Below are positions 47,442-56,458 of a stretch of DNA of 64,000 nt, piece by piece. The notes beneath the pieces are model-generated. The model did no database searches. It was not told the DNA's origin and saw only the letters and a program-made list of their open reading frames with translations. Every line of letters starts with the position of its first letter. Positions within the stretch are counted from its first letter, which is position 1. This stretch comes from Gillisia sp. Hel1_33_143 (GTDB taxonomy: Bacteria; Bacteroidota; Bacteroidia; Flavobacteriales; Flavobacteriaceae): the NCBI RefSeq assembly GCF_900104765.1, contig NZ_LT629737.1, forward strand, positions 2,108,001-2,172,000. The letters are read 5' to 3'. A program made the translations under genes and the position numbers.

Positions 47442-49487
47442 CTACTCTTCTAAAAATAAAGAATCATCTACAAAATTAGGCATGGTTACTTTTAACTTGG
47501 GTTCTGTTTGCATCGCCCTATTTATAGTAAAAACAGCCTCTTTATTTCTTGCCCAAGAACGTCGTGCTAAACCATTGTTAACGTCCCAAAATAGCATAGA
47601 TTTTAATTTATCTTCAGATGCTTTAGACCCATCAAGAACCATACCGAATCCTCCATTTATAACCTCTCCCCATCCTACGCCACCACCATTATGAATACTA
47701 ACCCAGGTAGCACCTCTAAAGCTATCGCCTATTACATTTTGTATAGCCATATCTGCCGTAAAATTAGAGCCATCGTAAATATTGGAAGTTTCACGGTAAG
47801 GAGAATCTGTACCGGAAACGTCATGATGATCTCTTCCTAATATGATAGCTCCTTCTAATTCTCCATTGGCAATAGCAGTATTAAAAGCTTGTGCGATTTC
47901 CATTCTACCTATAGCATCTGCGTATAGTATTCTAGCTTTAGAGCCAACTACAAGGTTGTTCTTTTTTGCATTTTTAATCCATTTAATATTATCAGCCAGT
48001 TGAGATTGAATTTCTTCAGGAGCTCCTATTTTCAGTTTTTCAAGAACTTGTGTTGCAATAGCATCAGTTTTATCTAGATCTGAATCTTTTCCAGACGCGC
48101 AAACCCATCTAAAAGGGCCAAAGCCATAATCAAAGCACATTGGCCCCATTATATCTTGTACGTAAGAGGGATATGCAAAAGGAGCATTTTCAGCTTTCTC
48201 TTTATTCAATTCAGCGGCACTCACAAAATGATCATTTTCATCTATATATATCTTAGCTCCGGCTCTGGAGGCTTCTAAAAGAAAAGCATTTCCATAATCA
48301 AAAAAATAAGTTCCTTTTTTGGTATGATTATTTATAGCATCTGCGTGTCGCCGTAAACTTTGCTGCACCTTTTCTTTAAAAAGATCTGGATTGGCACTCA
48401 TCATTTTATTAGCTTCTTCAAAACTTAATTCTGCAGGATAATATCCACCGGCCCATGGATTGTGTAATGAAGTTTGATCGCTTCCAAGATCTATATACAT
48501 GTTTGCCTTATCAAAATGTTCCCACACTTCAACTATATTCCCATGAAAGGCGATAGACACCGTTTCTTTGTTTTCTTTTGCTTTTTTAACTCTTGCGGTA
48601 AGTTCTTCAAGATCTGAAATAACTTCATCTACCCAACCTTGAGAATGTCTTACATGAACTGCTTTTTCATTGACTTCCGCACATACAGTGATGCATCCAG
48701 CAATATTTCCAGCTTTTGGTTGTGCGCCGCTCATACCTCCAAGTCCGGAGGTTACAAATAGTTTACCCCCTAAATCTTCATTGTTCTTTGCTATTTTTCT
48801 ACCAGCATTTAAAATGGTAATTGTGGTACCATGAACTATTCCCTGAGGCCCAATGTACATATAGCTTCCAGCAGTCATTTGCCCGTATTGAGATACTCCC
48901 AGAGCATTAAACTTTTCCAAATGATCTGGCTGGGAATAATTAGGAATTACCATTCCGTTAGTAACCACTACTCTAGGAGCATTGGTGTTTGAAGGAAATA
49001 ACCCCATTGGATGCCCAGAATAGATCACCAAGGTTTGGTCTTCCTCCATTTCAGCTAAATATTGCATCACTAATAAATACTGTGCCCAGTTCTGGAAAAC
49101 AGCCCCATTCCCACCATAGGTAATTAACTCTTCCGGATGTTGTGCTACTGCCGGATCTAAATTATTCTGTATCATGAGCATGATAGAACGAGCTTGTAAA
49201 GAGTTACCCGGATATTCTTCTACAGCTCTGGCTTTCATTTCATATTCAGGCTTAAACCTATACATATAGATTCTACCATATTTCTCTAATTCTTCTCTAA
49301 ATTCTGGAAGAAGCGTGGCATGATGTTCAGCATCAAAATACCTTAAAGCGTTTCTAAGCGCTAATTGTTTTTCTTCTTTATTAAGGATGTCCTTACGTTT
49401 TGGTGCATGATTTGCAGAGGGATTTAAAACTTTTTTGGAGGGAAGTTCAAAAGGTATTCCTTGTAAGATCTGTTCTTTGAATGTCAT
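47442..49487 (-). CDS. hutU: Urocanate hydratase
   Basis: A 681-residue enzyme converting urocanate to imidazolonepropionate in histidine breakdown, using tightly bound NAD. Clear blocks are GGNGAVFQNWAQYLL, SGHPMGLFPS, GSYMYIGPQGIVHGT, GLGGMSGAQPKA, and FGPFRWVCASGKDSDLDKTD near the active-site cysteine of the family. It is about 120 residues longer than the Pseudomonas enzyme, a long form seen in Bacteroidota. No other hut gene is in the window. Its start overlaps the upstream DUF5522 gene by four bases. Confidence 0.96.
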   Translation of the reverse strand: MTFKEQILQGIPFELPSKKVLNPSANHAPKRKDILNKEEKQLALRNALRYFDAEHHATLLPEFREELEKYGRIYMYRFKPEYEMKARAVEEYPGNSLQARSIMLMIQNNLDPAVAQHPEELITYGGNGAVFQNWAQYLLVMQYLAEMEEDQTLVIYSGHPMGLFPSNTNAPRVVVTNGMVIPNYSQPDHLEKFNALGVSQYGQMTAGSYMYIGPQGIVHGTTITILNAGRKIAKNNEDLGGKLFVTSGLGGMSGAQPKAGNIAGCITVCAEVNEKAVHVRHSQGWVDEVISDLEELTARVKKAKENKETVSIAFHGNIVEVWEHFDKANMYIDLGSDQTSLHNPWAGGYYPAELSFEEANKMMSANPDLFKEKVQQSLRRHADAINNHTKKGTYFFDYGNAFLLEASRAGAKIYIDENDHFVSAAELNKEKAENAPFAYPSYVQDIMGPMCFDYGFGPFRWVCASGKDSDLDKTDAIATQVLEKLKIGAPEEIQSQLADNIKWIKNAKKNNLVVGSKARILYADAIGRMEIAQAFNTAIANGELEGAIILGRDHHDVSGTDSPYRETSNIYDGSNFTADMAIQNVIGDSFRGATWVSIHNGGGVGWGEVINGGFGMVLDGSKASEDKLKSMLFWDVNNGLARRSWARNKEAVFTINRAMQTEPKLKVTMPNFVDDSLFLEE

Positions 49488-49663
49488 TTTTTCGGTTGCT
49501 GTTTATTTGTATTCTTATTATATCCATAAGGACAATGTCTGCATCCGCTTTCACAACAATAGCCTCTTTTTAAATGATATTGCTCTGTAAAACATCTATA
49601 GCCCTCTGGAGTTAAATAATAATCACCCTCTTCTAGAGGAATTTTTTTCTTTAAAAAGCTCAT
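49484..49663 (-). CDS. DUF5522 small cysteine-rich protein
   Basis: A 59-residue protein starting MSFLKKKIP at ATG 49663. A longer reading would begin at TTG 49678, but the ATG gives the expected family start. The core is YYLTPEGYRCFTEQYHLKRGYCC then SGCRHCPYG: four conserved cysteines that could bind a metal. The function is unknown. It overlaps hutU by four bases, suggesting translational coupling. A TATTTTTG on the same strand lies only four bases upstream of the ATG, so the transcript could be almost leaderless (tentative). Confidence 0.8.
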   Translation of the reverse strand: MSFLKKKIPLEEGDYYLTPEGYRCFTEQYHLKRGYCCESGCRHCPYGYNKNTNKQQPKK

Positions 49664-49696
49664 ATTACAAAAATACAATTTCTTATATTCAAACCT

Positions 49697-50038
49697 ATGA
49701 TCCTTATAATTAACAAGTATATATTAAAGAAAGGCTTTCTGGGTATTAGTATTTGGCCTTTCGTTATTTTAAGAGACGAAAAATTAAAAGAAGACCCTGT
49801 ATTTATGAATCATGAAAAAATTCATTTACAACAACAATTAGAAATGTTGATTTTACCTTTTTATATCATATATCTCTTAGAATTTCTTCTGAAATATAAA
49901 TACTACGGTAATGCGTATTTAGCTTATAGAAATATCTCATTTGAAAGGGAGTCTTATCAACAAGAAGCTAATCTTCTATATCTGAAGAAGCGAAAAATAT
50001 GGAGCTGGGTTAATTACCTAAAAATAGCATCAAAATAA
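49697..50038 (+). CDS. Small membrane-associated protein with HExxH motif
   Basis: A 113-residue protein. NHEKIHLQQQLE places H39-E40-x-x-H43, the zinc-protease motif, right before a hydrophobic helix (about 50-66). The N-terminal ILKKGFLGISIWPFVILRD and a later NISFERESYQQEAN (E83, E85) are the other conserved-looking blocks; one of those glutamates could be a third ligand. It may be a minimal gluzincin-like domain or a metal-binding relic. I know no characterised family. It is divergent from the DUF5522 gene. Confidence 0.7.
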   Translation: MILIINKYILKKGFLGISIWPFVILRDEKLKEDPVFMNHEKIHLQQQLEMLILPFYIIYLLEFLLKYKYYGNAYLAYRNISFERESYQQEANLLYLKKRKIWSWVNYLKIASK

Positions 50039-50087
50039 AGAATAGAATTTAGGGATAGAATAATGCTAAAATTCCAATCTTTGCTAT

Positions 50088-51026
50088 ATGATGAAAATGA
50101 TGGATCTTAATTTTGTTGAACCTCCCGTTGAGCTAGTTACGCATTTTAAAGCACACAACATTAGTTTACATATTAAGAGAGAAGACCTTATTCATCCCTT
50201 CGTCTCCGGAAACAAATTCAGAAAATTAAAATATAATCTTCAAGAGGCTAAAAATAACGGTAGTAAAACCATTCTCACTTTTGGAGGTGCTTTTTCAAAC
50301 CACATTGCGGCTGTTGCAGCAGCAGGAAAACTTTTAGGATTTAAAACGATAGGAATCATAAGAGGAGAAGAATTGGGTGTAGATCTAAATACTACCTTAA
50401 ATCATAATTCTACTCTAAGATTTGCAAAAGAGCAAGGGATGGGATTTCATTTTATAAACAGAGAAAAATATAGAGAGAAAGATTCATCAGAATTTATTGA
50501 AAAATTGAAATTTGATTTTGGTGATTTTTATCTAATTCCTGAAGGCGGAACTAATGAGCTTGCAGTTAAAGGCTGTGCAGAAATCATGACTGATGCAGAA
50601 TCTAATTTCGAGATTATTTGCTGTGCGGTGGGAACAGGAGGAACAATCTCCGGCATCATAAACGCATCCCATTCAGATCAAAAAGTTTTGGGTTTTCCTG
50701 CGTTAAAAGGAGATTTCTTAAGCTCTGAAATTAGAAATTTTACTTCAAAAACAAATTGGGAGTTAGTAACAGACTACCATTTTGGAGGTTACGCCAAAGT
50801 GAATGAAGAGCTAATTAATTTCTTAAATAACTTTAAGAGAAAATATCAGATCGCATTAGATCCTATCTACACAGGAAAGATGATTTTTGGTATTTTTGAC
50901 CTGATCGAAAAATCTTCTATTCCTGAAAATTCTCGTATTTTAGCCGTTCATACAGGAGGCTTACAGGGCATAGAAGGTATGAATAAGCAATTGTCTAAAA
51001 AGAAATTACCCTTAATCGAAATTTAG
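50088..51026 (+). CDS. ACC deaminase / D-cysteine desulfhydrase-like PLP enzyme
   Basis: A 312-residue pyridoxal-phosphate enzyme of fold type II. Signatures are VSGNKFRKLKYNL, where the second lysine region binds PLP, FGGAFSNHIAAVAAAG as the substrate loop, and GTGGTISGI as the phosphate-binding loop. Family members deaminate 1-aminocyclopropane-1-carboxylate or desulfhydrate D-cysteine; the sequence alone does not decide, and D-cysteine desulfhydrase is more usual in non-plant-associated bacteria. It is followed after one base by the glucosaminidase gene. Confidence 0.85.
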   Translation: MMKMMDLNFVEPPVELVTHFKAHNISLHIKREDLIHPFVSGNKFRKLKYNLQEAKNNGSKTILTFGGAFSNHIAAVAAAGKLLGFKTIGIIRGEELGVDLNTTLNHNSTLRFAKEQGMGFHFINREKYREKDSSEFIEKLKFDFGDFYLIPEGGTNELAVKGCAEIMTDAESNFEIICCAVGTGGTISGIINASHSDQKVLGFPALKGDFLSSEIRNFTSKTNWELVTDYHFGGYAKVNEELINFLNNFKRKYQIALDPIYTGKMIFGIFDLIEKSSIPENSRILAVHTGGLQGIEGMNKQLSKKKLPLIEI

Positions 51027-51027
51027 A

Positions 51028-51873
51028 ATGATCTTCAAAAGACTTTTATTCTTGATCTTAGTAGTTGTTATGGCTGCTTCCTGCGGAAGCAAAAAAAAGG
51101 TCACTTCTCGTAAATCTACCCCTAGAACAGAAAACAAAAGAGAAAGCAGAGCAATTCCGGCCAGACCTGTAGATGCAGAGGTAAGATCTAGACCTACCGG
51201 AAGCTATGCAAATATTGTAGAGCAATACATTTCAGAATATTCAGACATCGCTATGGAAGAAATGAGACTTTACAACATCCCCGCAAGTATAACATTGGCT
51301 CAAGGTATTTTAGAATCTGGTGCTGGAAGGGGAGAACTCACAAGAAGAGCAAATAATCATTTCGGAATAAAATGCCATGATTGGGAAGGCGATAAAGTGT
51401 ATCACGATGACGATCGTTCTCAGGAATGTTTCAGGAAATATAATGATCCTAAATTCTCATATAGAGATCACTCCTTATTTTTAAGTGAGAGACGAAGATA
51501 TTCTAATCTTTTTGATCTGGATATAGATGATTATGAAGGCTGGGCGAAAGGTTTAAGAGCTGCAGGATATGCTACAGATAGGCTTTATCCTAGAAAATTG
51601 ATAGATATGATAGAAAAATATCAATTAAATCATTTTGATGAAAAAGTTTTAGGTAAGAAATCTAGAAGAAGAGAACGCAGCTCTGAAATTGCAGAAGCAA
51701 GTTCAAATTCTGGATTCAAAACATATACCGTTGAAAAGGGGGATACGTTGTATTCAATTTCAAAAAGATTTAATACCACAGTAGAAATGCTGCAGGAAGT
51801 TAATAATCTAAGATCTAATGATCTTGCTATAGGCCAGAGATTAAAGGTGTCTCCTGCTAATAACCAATATTAA
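51028..51873 (+). CDS. Glucosaminidase lipoprotein with LysM domain
   Basis: A 281-residue lipoprotein (C19 in MAASC). After a basic, disordered linker comes a FlgJ-type N-acetylglucosaminidase domain (about 60-210) with ITLAQGILESGAGRGEL, holding the catalytic glutamate, NNHFGIKCHDW, and FRKYNDPKFSYRDHSLFL. The C-terminal 50 residues form a LysM domain (YTVEKGDTLYSISKRF) that binds peptidoglycan. It is a cell-wall hydrolase acting in the periplasm. It lies one base after the PLP enzyme gene and three bases before hemL. Confidence 0.93.
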   Translation: MIFKRLLFLILVVVMAASCGSKKKVTSRKSTPRTENKRESRAIPARPVDAEVRSRPTGSYANIVEQYISEYSDIAMEEMRLYNIPASITLAQGILESGAGRGELTRRANNHFGIKCHDWEGDKVYHDDDRSQECFRKYNDPKFSYRDHSLFLSERRRYSNLFDLDIDDYEGWAKGLRAAGYATDRLYPRKLIDMIEKYQLNHFDEKVLGKKSRRRERSSEIAEASSNSGFKTYTVEKGDTLYSISKRFNTTVEMLQEVNNLRSNDLAIGQRLKVSPANNQY

Positions 51874-51876
51874 AAT

Positions 51877-53163
51877 ATGATTTATAAGAGAAGTAGTGAG
51901 TTATTTGAGAATGCGCAAAAGGTAATTCCAGGTGGAGTAAATTCTCCCGTTAGAGCTTTTAAAGCGGTTGGGGGAGATCCTATTTTTGTAGAACGTGCTG
52001 AAGGAGCTTATTTATATGATGCAGACGGGAATAAGTTTATAGATTACATTAATTCTTGGGGGCCAATGATCTTGGGTCATGCCCATAAGCCTGTGGTAGA
52101 TGCTGTTATCGAAAAAGCTAAAAAGGGAACCAGTTTTGGAACTCCTACAGAAATTGAAACCAGAATTGCAGAATTAGCGGTAAAAATGGTTCCTAATATA
52201 GACAAGATCAGGTTCGTGAATTCTGGAACAGAAGCTTGTATGAGTGCAGTTAGACTGGCGAGAGGTTTCAATTCAAAAGAAAAGATCATAAAATTTGCAG
52301 GCTGTTATCATGGGCATAGCGATTCATTTTTGATACAAGCGGGGAGTGGAGCCATAACGTTTGGAACTCCAAATAGTCCCGGTGTAACTCAGGGAACAGC
52401 AAAAGATACGCTCTTAGCCAAATACAACGATCTGGATAGTGTAAAGCAATTAATTGAGGCTAATAAAAAGGAGATCTCCTGTATTATTTTAGAACCGGTT
52501 GCCGGAAATATGGGATGTATTCCACCGCAACAAGGGTTTTTAGAAGGACTTCGGGAATTGTGTGATACTAATGACATCTTGTTGATATTTGATGAGGTAA
52601 TGACAGGGTTTAGATTGGCCCCTGGAGGTGTACAAGAAACTTCTGGAGTTAAGGCAGATATTGTATGTTTTGGAAAAGTTATTGGAGGTGGTTTGCCGGT
52701 AGGTGCTTTCGCTGCTAGAAATGAAATCATGAATTATTTAGCTCCAATTGGACCTGTATATCAAGCCGGAACATTAAGTGGTAACCCTTTGGCAATGGCT
52801 GCAGGATTAGCAATGCTTACAGAGCTAGATGAAAATAGGCAGATCTTTGAAAGTATCAATAAAAAGACTCAATATTTACATGAAGGAATTGCAAAGGTTT
52901 TAAAAGAGAATAATATTACTCATACTATCAATAGATTTGGTTCTATGATCTCTGTTCATTTTGCGGAAGAAAGGGTAGTTGATTTTGATACTGCTGCGAA
53001 TGGCAACAATGAAACTTTTAAAAAGTTCTTCCATGGAATGTTAGATCATGGAATTTATATTGCTCCAAGTGCATTCGAAACATGGTTCATTACTGAAGCC
53101 TTATCTTATGAAGATATAGACAAAACGATACATGCAGTACGCGAAATATCAAAAACACTATAA
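51877..53163 (+). CDS. hemL: Glutamate-1-semialdehyde 2,1-aminomutase
   Basis: A 428-residue PLP enzyme making 5-aminolevulinate for haem by the C5 pathway. It has the family start ([16 protein letters not shown]), [22 protein letters not shown], and the PLP-binding lysine in [14 protein letters not shown]. Length and motifs are normal. It starts three bases after the glucosaminidase gene and ends near the convergent thioesterase gene, with no obvious terminator in the 12-base gap. Confidence 0.97.
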   Translation: MIYKRSSELFENAQKVIPGGVNSPVRAFKAVGGDPIFVERAEGAYLYDADGNKFIDYINSWGPMILGHAHKPVVDAVIEKAKKGTSFGTPTEIETRIAELAVKMVPNIDKIRFVNSGTEACMSAVRLARGFNSKEKIIKFAGCYHGHSDSFLIQAGSGAITFGTPNSPGVTQGTAKDTLLAKYNDLDSVKQLIEANKKEISCIILEPVAGNMGCIPPQQGFLEGLRELCDTNDILLIFDEVMTGFRLAPGGVQETSGVKADIVCFGKVIGGGLPVGAFAARNEIMNYLAPIGPVYQAGTLSGNPLAMAAGLAMLTELDENRQIFESINKKTQYLHEGIAKVLKENNITHTINRFGSMISVHFAEERVVDFDTAANGNNETFKKFFHGMLDHGIYIAPSAFETWFITEALSYEDIDKTIHAVREISKTL

Positions 53164-53175
53164 GTAGATAGTATC

Positions 53176-53580
53176 TTATTTACAAAAAACTCGTAATAGT
53201 TCTTCAGAGATCTTTACGGGTTTTTTTGTTGAATAATCCATGAGGCACCACGTAGACTTTGCTTCTACCAAAATATCTCCATTTTCTTTATTTAATATAT
53301 GGACATGTCTCTTTGAAGTTACATGTGTCTGTTCTCCAATAAATGTTTTTAAAAGCAAGTTATCATTTAAGAAAGCCTGCCTCTTATAATCTATTTCGTG
53401 CCTTATAACTACCCAAAAATAGCGTTCTTTAATTTCGCAGCTAGCTCTAGATTCCCAATGAGACTTCGCAATATCCTGTATCCATTGCACATATTGTACA
53501 TTATTTACATGTTGCAAATCATCAAGATCAGATTCAGAAACCTTTAGCTGCTGTTCAAATATTTCGGGAGTATAACTCAT
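53176..53580 (-). CDS. Acyl-CoA thioesterase, YbgC/hotdog type
   Basis: A 134-residue hotdog-fold protein. DLDDLQHVNNVQYVQWIQD matches the 4-hydroxybenzoyl-CoA thioesterase signature (D-x-x-x-H-V-N-N-x-x-Y), and the Asp-like position before HVNN is consistent with catalysis. RHEIDYKRQAFLNDNLLL continues the fold. It should hydrolyse acyl-CoA in the cytoplasm; chain specificity is unknown. It starts directly after the glutaminyl cyclase stop and probably shares its transcript. Confidence 0.9.
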   Translation of the reverse strand: MSYTPEIFEQQLKVSESDLDDLQHVNNVQYVQWIQDIAKSHWESRASCEIKERYFWVVIRHEIDYKRQAFLNDNLLLKTFIGEQTHVTSKRHVHILNKENGDILVEAKSTWCLMDYSTKKPVKISEELLRVFCK

Positions 53581-54636
53581 TTATTTTTTTATAATTTCTA
53601 CCTCAAACAATTTATCCCAGTTCTTTCCGGTAACATACAATCTTTTAGTATTCGGATTATATGCAATTCCGTTTAATACATCTAGTTTTGGGTGTTGTGT
53701 AACATTATCTCTTAGATCATGGAAATCTATGATACCTTCAATAGCTCCATTTTTAGGATTAATGATGGCTACTCCGTCTTTTTGATAAGTGTTCGCGTAT
53801 ATTTTACCATCTACCCATTCTAGTTCATTTAACTGTGTAGAGATCGTTCTGTTTGTTGTAGGTTGTATATAATCTAGTTCAGCCAGCGTTTGAGCATCCA
53901 AAGTCCAGATCTTCTCTGTACCATCACTTTTATAGAATTTCTTTCCATCATTGCATAGTCCCCATCCTTCTTTACTTTGATTAAAATTAAAACTGCCAAT
54001 TTTTTCGAGAGTTTCTATATTATAAATAAAGCCAACTCCTTTTTGCCATGTTAATTGATAGATCTTATTATTTAGAATTGAAAGTCCTTCTCCAAAATAT
54101 CTTGCGTCTAGATCTATCTTTTTAAGAACCTTTCCCGTTTCAAAATTAGTAATACGCAATGAAGAACTTCCGTATTGCCCTGTACTTTCGTATAAAGTAT
54201 CATTTAAGAATTCTAAGCCTTGCGTATATGCTCCCTGATCATGAGGATAGGTATTAATGATCTTATAGGTATAAATTGCGGGAGGTGCATCATTATATAT
54301 TTTTACCGAAGTTTGTAGGGTATCTGTAGTGCCTTCAGAATAGATAAATGCGCTTATTTTTTGATTACCCAACTTTTCTCTCTCAAGCTTTAACTTCAAA
54401 TTGGTCTCTTCTGGCTTTTTTGAGATTAATTTATCTTGAAGGTAAAAGTTAACGGAGTCTATTTTTTTACTTTTTGGATTCAAAATAGAGACTTCTAACT
54501 GATCTCCTAGATGATATTCTGCCTTAACTTGATTTAATTTTAAAGAATAATCACTTATTTTTTTATCAGAATTACTTCCACAAGAAATTAAAATGAAGTT
54601 TAAAATAAACAGTAACAGGAGGTTAGCTTTTTTCAT
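53581..54636 (-). CDS. Glutaminyl-peptide cyclotransferase lipoprotein
   Basis: A 351-residue lipoprotein (C19 in LISC). The mature protein has an N-terminal beta-rich part of about 100 residues and a five-bladed propeller matching plant-type glutamine cyclotransferase: YPHDQGAYTQGLEFLNDTLYESTGQYG, YFGEGLSILNNKIYQLTWQ, EGWGLCNDGKKFYKSDG and LNGIAYNPNTKRLYVTGKNW. The enzyme converts N-terminal glutamine to pyroglutamate in exported proteins. In Bacteroidota this could affect lipoprotein-adjacent or T9SS-exported chains (inference). Confidence 0.92.
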   Translation of the reverse strand: MKKANLLLLFILNFILISCGSNSDKKISDYSLKLNQVKAEYHLGDQLEVSILNPKSKKIDSVNFYLQDKLISKKPEETNLKLKLEREKLGNQKISAFIYSEGTTDTLQTSVKIYNDAPPAIYTYKIINTYPHDQGAYTQGLEFLNDTLYESTGQYGSSSLRITNFETGKVLKKIDLDARYFGEGLSILNNKIYQLTWQKGVGFIYNIETLEKIGSFNFNQSKEGWGLCNDGKKFYKSDGTEKIWTLDAQTLAELDYIQPTTNRTISTQLNELEWVDGKIYANTYQKDGVAIINPKNGAIEGIIDFHDLRDNVTQHPKLDVLNGIAYNPNTKRLYVTGKNWDKLFEVEIIKK

Positions 54637-54690
54637 AAAAATTAGCGTTTTTGCTAAGGGCTAAATTAATTAAATCAGTTTAAAAAATAC

Positions 54691-54720
54691 TTGTAAAATG
54701 TATCAAAGATTGTATATTTG
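54691..54720 (+). promoter_or_regulatory. Consensus flavobacterial promoter of the SRP RNA gene
   Basis: TTG at 54691-54693, then exactly 19 bases, then TATATTTG at 54713-54720. This is the Bacteroidota -33/-7 consensus, and the RNA's 5' stem begins five bases after the -7 box. Confidence 0.85.
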
Positions 54721-54724
54721 CCTC

Positions 54725-54819
54725 GGCAAGTCCCACACAACCAGCTCCTGCTGAATCCCCCCAGGGCGGGAACGCAGCAAGGGTAGGCGGTCGAAGCGGT
54801 GTGATGTGGGTAGCTTGCC
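54725..54819 (+). ncRNA. ffs: Signal recognition particle RNA, small bacterial (4.5S) type
   Basis: A gene of about 95 bases. The ends pair (54725-54730 with 54814-54819), and inner strands (CCCACA with TGTGGG) extend the stem. The apical part has the conserved SRP core, CCAGGGCGGGAACGCAGCAAGGGTA split over 54761-54785 in the form C-C-A-G-G-x-x-x-G-G-A-A-x-G-x-A-G-C-A-x-x-G-G-T-A. The T6 run at 54821-54826 after the closing stem acts as terminator. The RNA binds Ffh and directs membrane proteins to the translocon. Confidence 0.95.
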
Positions 54820-54864
54820 ATTTTTTGTATCTGATATTTAAATATTATCGCATCTTTGTGAGCT

Positions 54865-55689
54865 ATGAAAACAGATGCCTCTCAAACTTCAAAAGTTGTT
54901 CTTATTACTGGTGGTTCTTCAGGAATAGGAAAGTCTATAGCAGAATATCTTTCTGATAGAAATTATAAGGTTTACGGTACGAGTAGAAATCCTCAAAATC
55001 AATCTTCTTTAAAATTTGAATTAGTTGCTTTGGATGTTACTAAAGTGGACACGATAACTGCTGCGGTTAATTCAATCATAGAAAAAGAGGGTAGGTTAGA
55101 TGTACTTATAAATAATGCAGGGGTTGGAATTACAGGCCCGCTTGAAGAAACTCCGGAAATTGAAATAAAGAAAGCTTTTGATACCAATTATTTTGGGCCA
55201 TTAAATGTAATTAAGTCTGTATTGCCTCAAATGAGAAAGCAAAAATCAGGGCTTATAATAAATATTACCTCTATTGCTGGGTATATGGGCTTACCATATC
55301 GCGGTATATATTCAGCTTCAAAAGGAGCTTTAGAACTAACTACAGAAGCCTTTAGAATGGAGCTTAAAGACTTTAATATTAGTATGACTAATGTTGCTCC
55401 TGGAGATTTTGCTACCAATATTGCGGCAGGGAGATTTCATGCTCCTGTAATTAAAGGTTCTCCATATGAAACTTCCTATGAGCGTACCTTAAATATTATG
55501 AATGAGCATGTAGATCACGGTAAAGATCCGCAGGTAATGGCAAAAGCTATCTATAAGATAATTACTACCAAAAAACCTAGAGGGCATTACAAGGTGGGAG
55601 AACCATTACAGAAATTTTCTATTGCGCTTAAAAGGATTCTACCAGATAAAGTATATGAGAAGATGTTGCTCAAACATTATAAATTGTAA
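54865..55689 (+). CDS. Short-chain dehydrogenase/reductase
   Basis: A 274-residue NAD(P)-dependent oxidoreductase. GGSSGIGKSIA is the cofactor glycine motif, NNAGVG the structural motif, and YSASKGA holds the catalytic Tyr and Lys; the Ser is in NITSIAG. An arginine soon after the first motif (TSRNP) suggests NADP preference. The substrate is unknown. The gene begins 45 bases after the SRP RNA gene and 42 bases before the transaldolase gene. Confidence 0.9.
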   Translation: MKTDASQTSKVVLITGGSSGIGKSIAEYLSDRNYKVYGTSRNPQNQSSLKFELVALDVTKVDTITAAVNSIIEKEGRLDVLINNAGVGITGPLEETPEIEIKKAFDTNYFGPLNVIKSVLPQMRKQKSGLIINITSIAGYMGLPYRGIYSASKGALELTTEAFRMELKDFNISMTNVAPGDFATNIAAGRFHAPVIKGSPYETSYERTLNIMNEHVDHGKDPQVMAKAIYKIITTKKPRGHYKVGEPLQKFSIALKRILPDKVYEKMLLKHYKL

Positions 55690-55731
55690 TTTTACAACAC
55701 AAAATTTTCTATAAAACTTAAAAAAACCACT

Positions 55732-56385
55732 ATGAAATTTTTTATTGACACTGCAAACCTTGATCAAATTAAAGAAGCTCAGGATCTTGGAGTTCTTGAT
55801 GGAGTTACAACCAATCCTTCTTTAATGGCAAAAGAGGGAATTACCGGAAAAGAAAATATCATTAATCATTACAAGAAGATATGTGATATTGTAGATGGAG
55901 ATGTGAGTGCAGAAGTAATTTCTACAGATTTTGATGGAATGGTTAAAGAAGGTGAAGAACTAGCTAAGCTTCATAAGCAAATAGTGGTTAAGATTCCTAT
56001 GATAAAAGAAGGAATTAAAGCTATTAAATATTTTAGCGATAAGGGAATTAGAACCAATTGTACACTAGTTTTTTCTGCAGGACAAGCTTTGTTAGCAGCA
56101 AAAGCAGGTGCAACTTATGTATCTCCATTTATTGGTAGATTAGATGATATTTCTACAGATGGATTAAATCTGATTGCAGATATTAGATTGATCTATGATA
56201 ACTACGGATTTGAAACTGAAATTCTTGCAGCTTCAGTACGTCATAGCATGCATATATTAGAATGTGCTAAAATTGGGGCAGATGTAATGACCGGGCCGCT
56301 TTCTTCTATTGAAGGTTTATTAAAACATCCTTTAACAGATAGCGGTTTAAAACAATTTTTAGCAGATTATAATAAGGGAAATTAA
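55732..56385 (+). CDS. Transaldolase / fructose-6-phosphate aldolase-like
   Basis: A 217-residue small transaldolase of the TalC/FSA subfamily. [14 protein letters not shown] and DGVTTNPSL open the barrel; the Schiff-base lysine is in VVKIPM (near residue 85), and [31 protein letters not shown] covers two more strands. It probably acts in the non-oxidative pentose phosphate pathway as a transaldolase; FSA and transaldolase activities cannot be separated by inspection alone. Confidence 0.92.
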   Translation: MKFFIDTANLDQIKEAQDLGVLDGVTTNPSLMAKEGITGKENIINHYKKICDIVDGDVSAEVISTDFDGMVKEGEELAKLHKQIVVKIPMIKEGIKAIKYFSDKGIRTNCTLVFSAGQALLAAKAGATYVSPFIGRLDDISTDGLNLIADIRLIYDNYGFETEILAASVRHSMHILECAKIGADVMTGPLSSIEGLLKHPLTDSGLKQFLADYNKGN

Positions 56386-56403
56386 ATTACCTTATAAAAT
56401 AAT

Positions 56404-56437
56404 AAAAAAAATCCCAGAGGTAACTTTGGGATTTTTT
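56404..56437. terminator. Symmetric terminator between convergent genes
   Basis: A stem of A/T plus ATCCCA/TGGGAT with further pairs inside, flanked by A and T runs, serves the transaldolase gene and the minus-strand lipoprotein gene. Confidence 0.85.
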
Positions 56438-56458
56438 GATTTGTGATATTTTAAGATG

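Noticed and set aside
49664-49678. TTG start of the DUF5522 gene
   Set aside because: The ATG at 49663 gives the expected family N-terminus, and the TTG lies inside a possible promoter box.
54755-54812. tRNA-like GGTCGAAGC segment
   Set aside because: It is part of the SRP RNA; no cloverleaf can be drawn.
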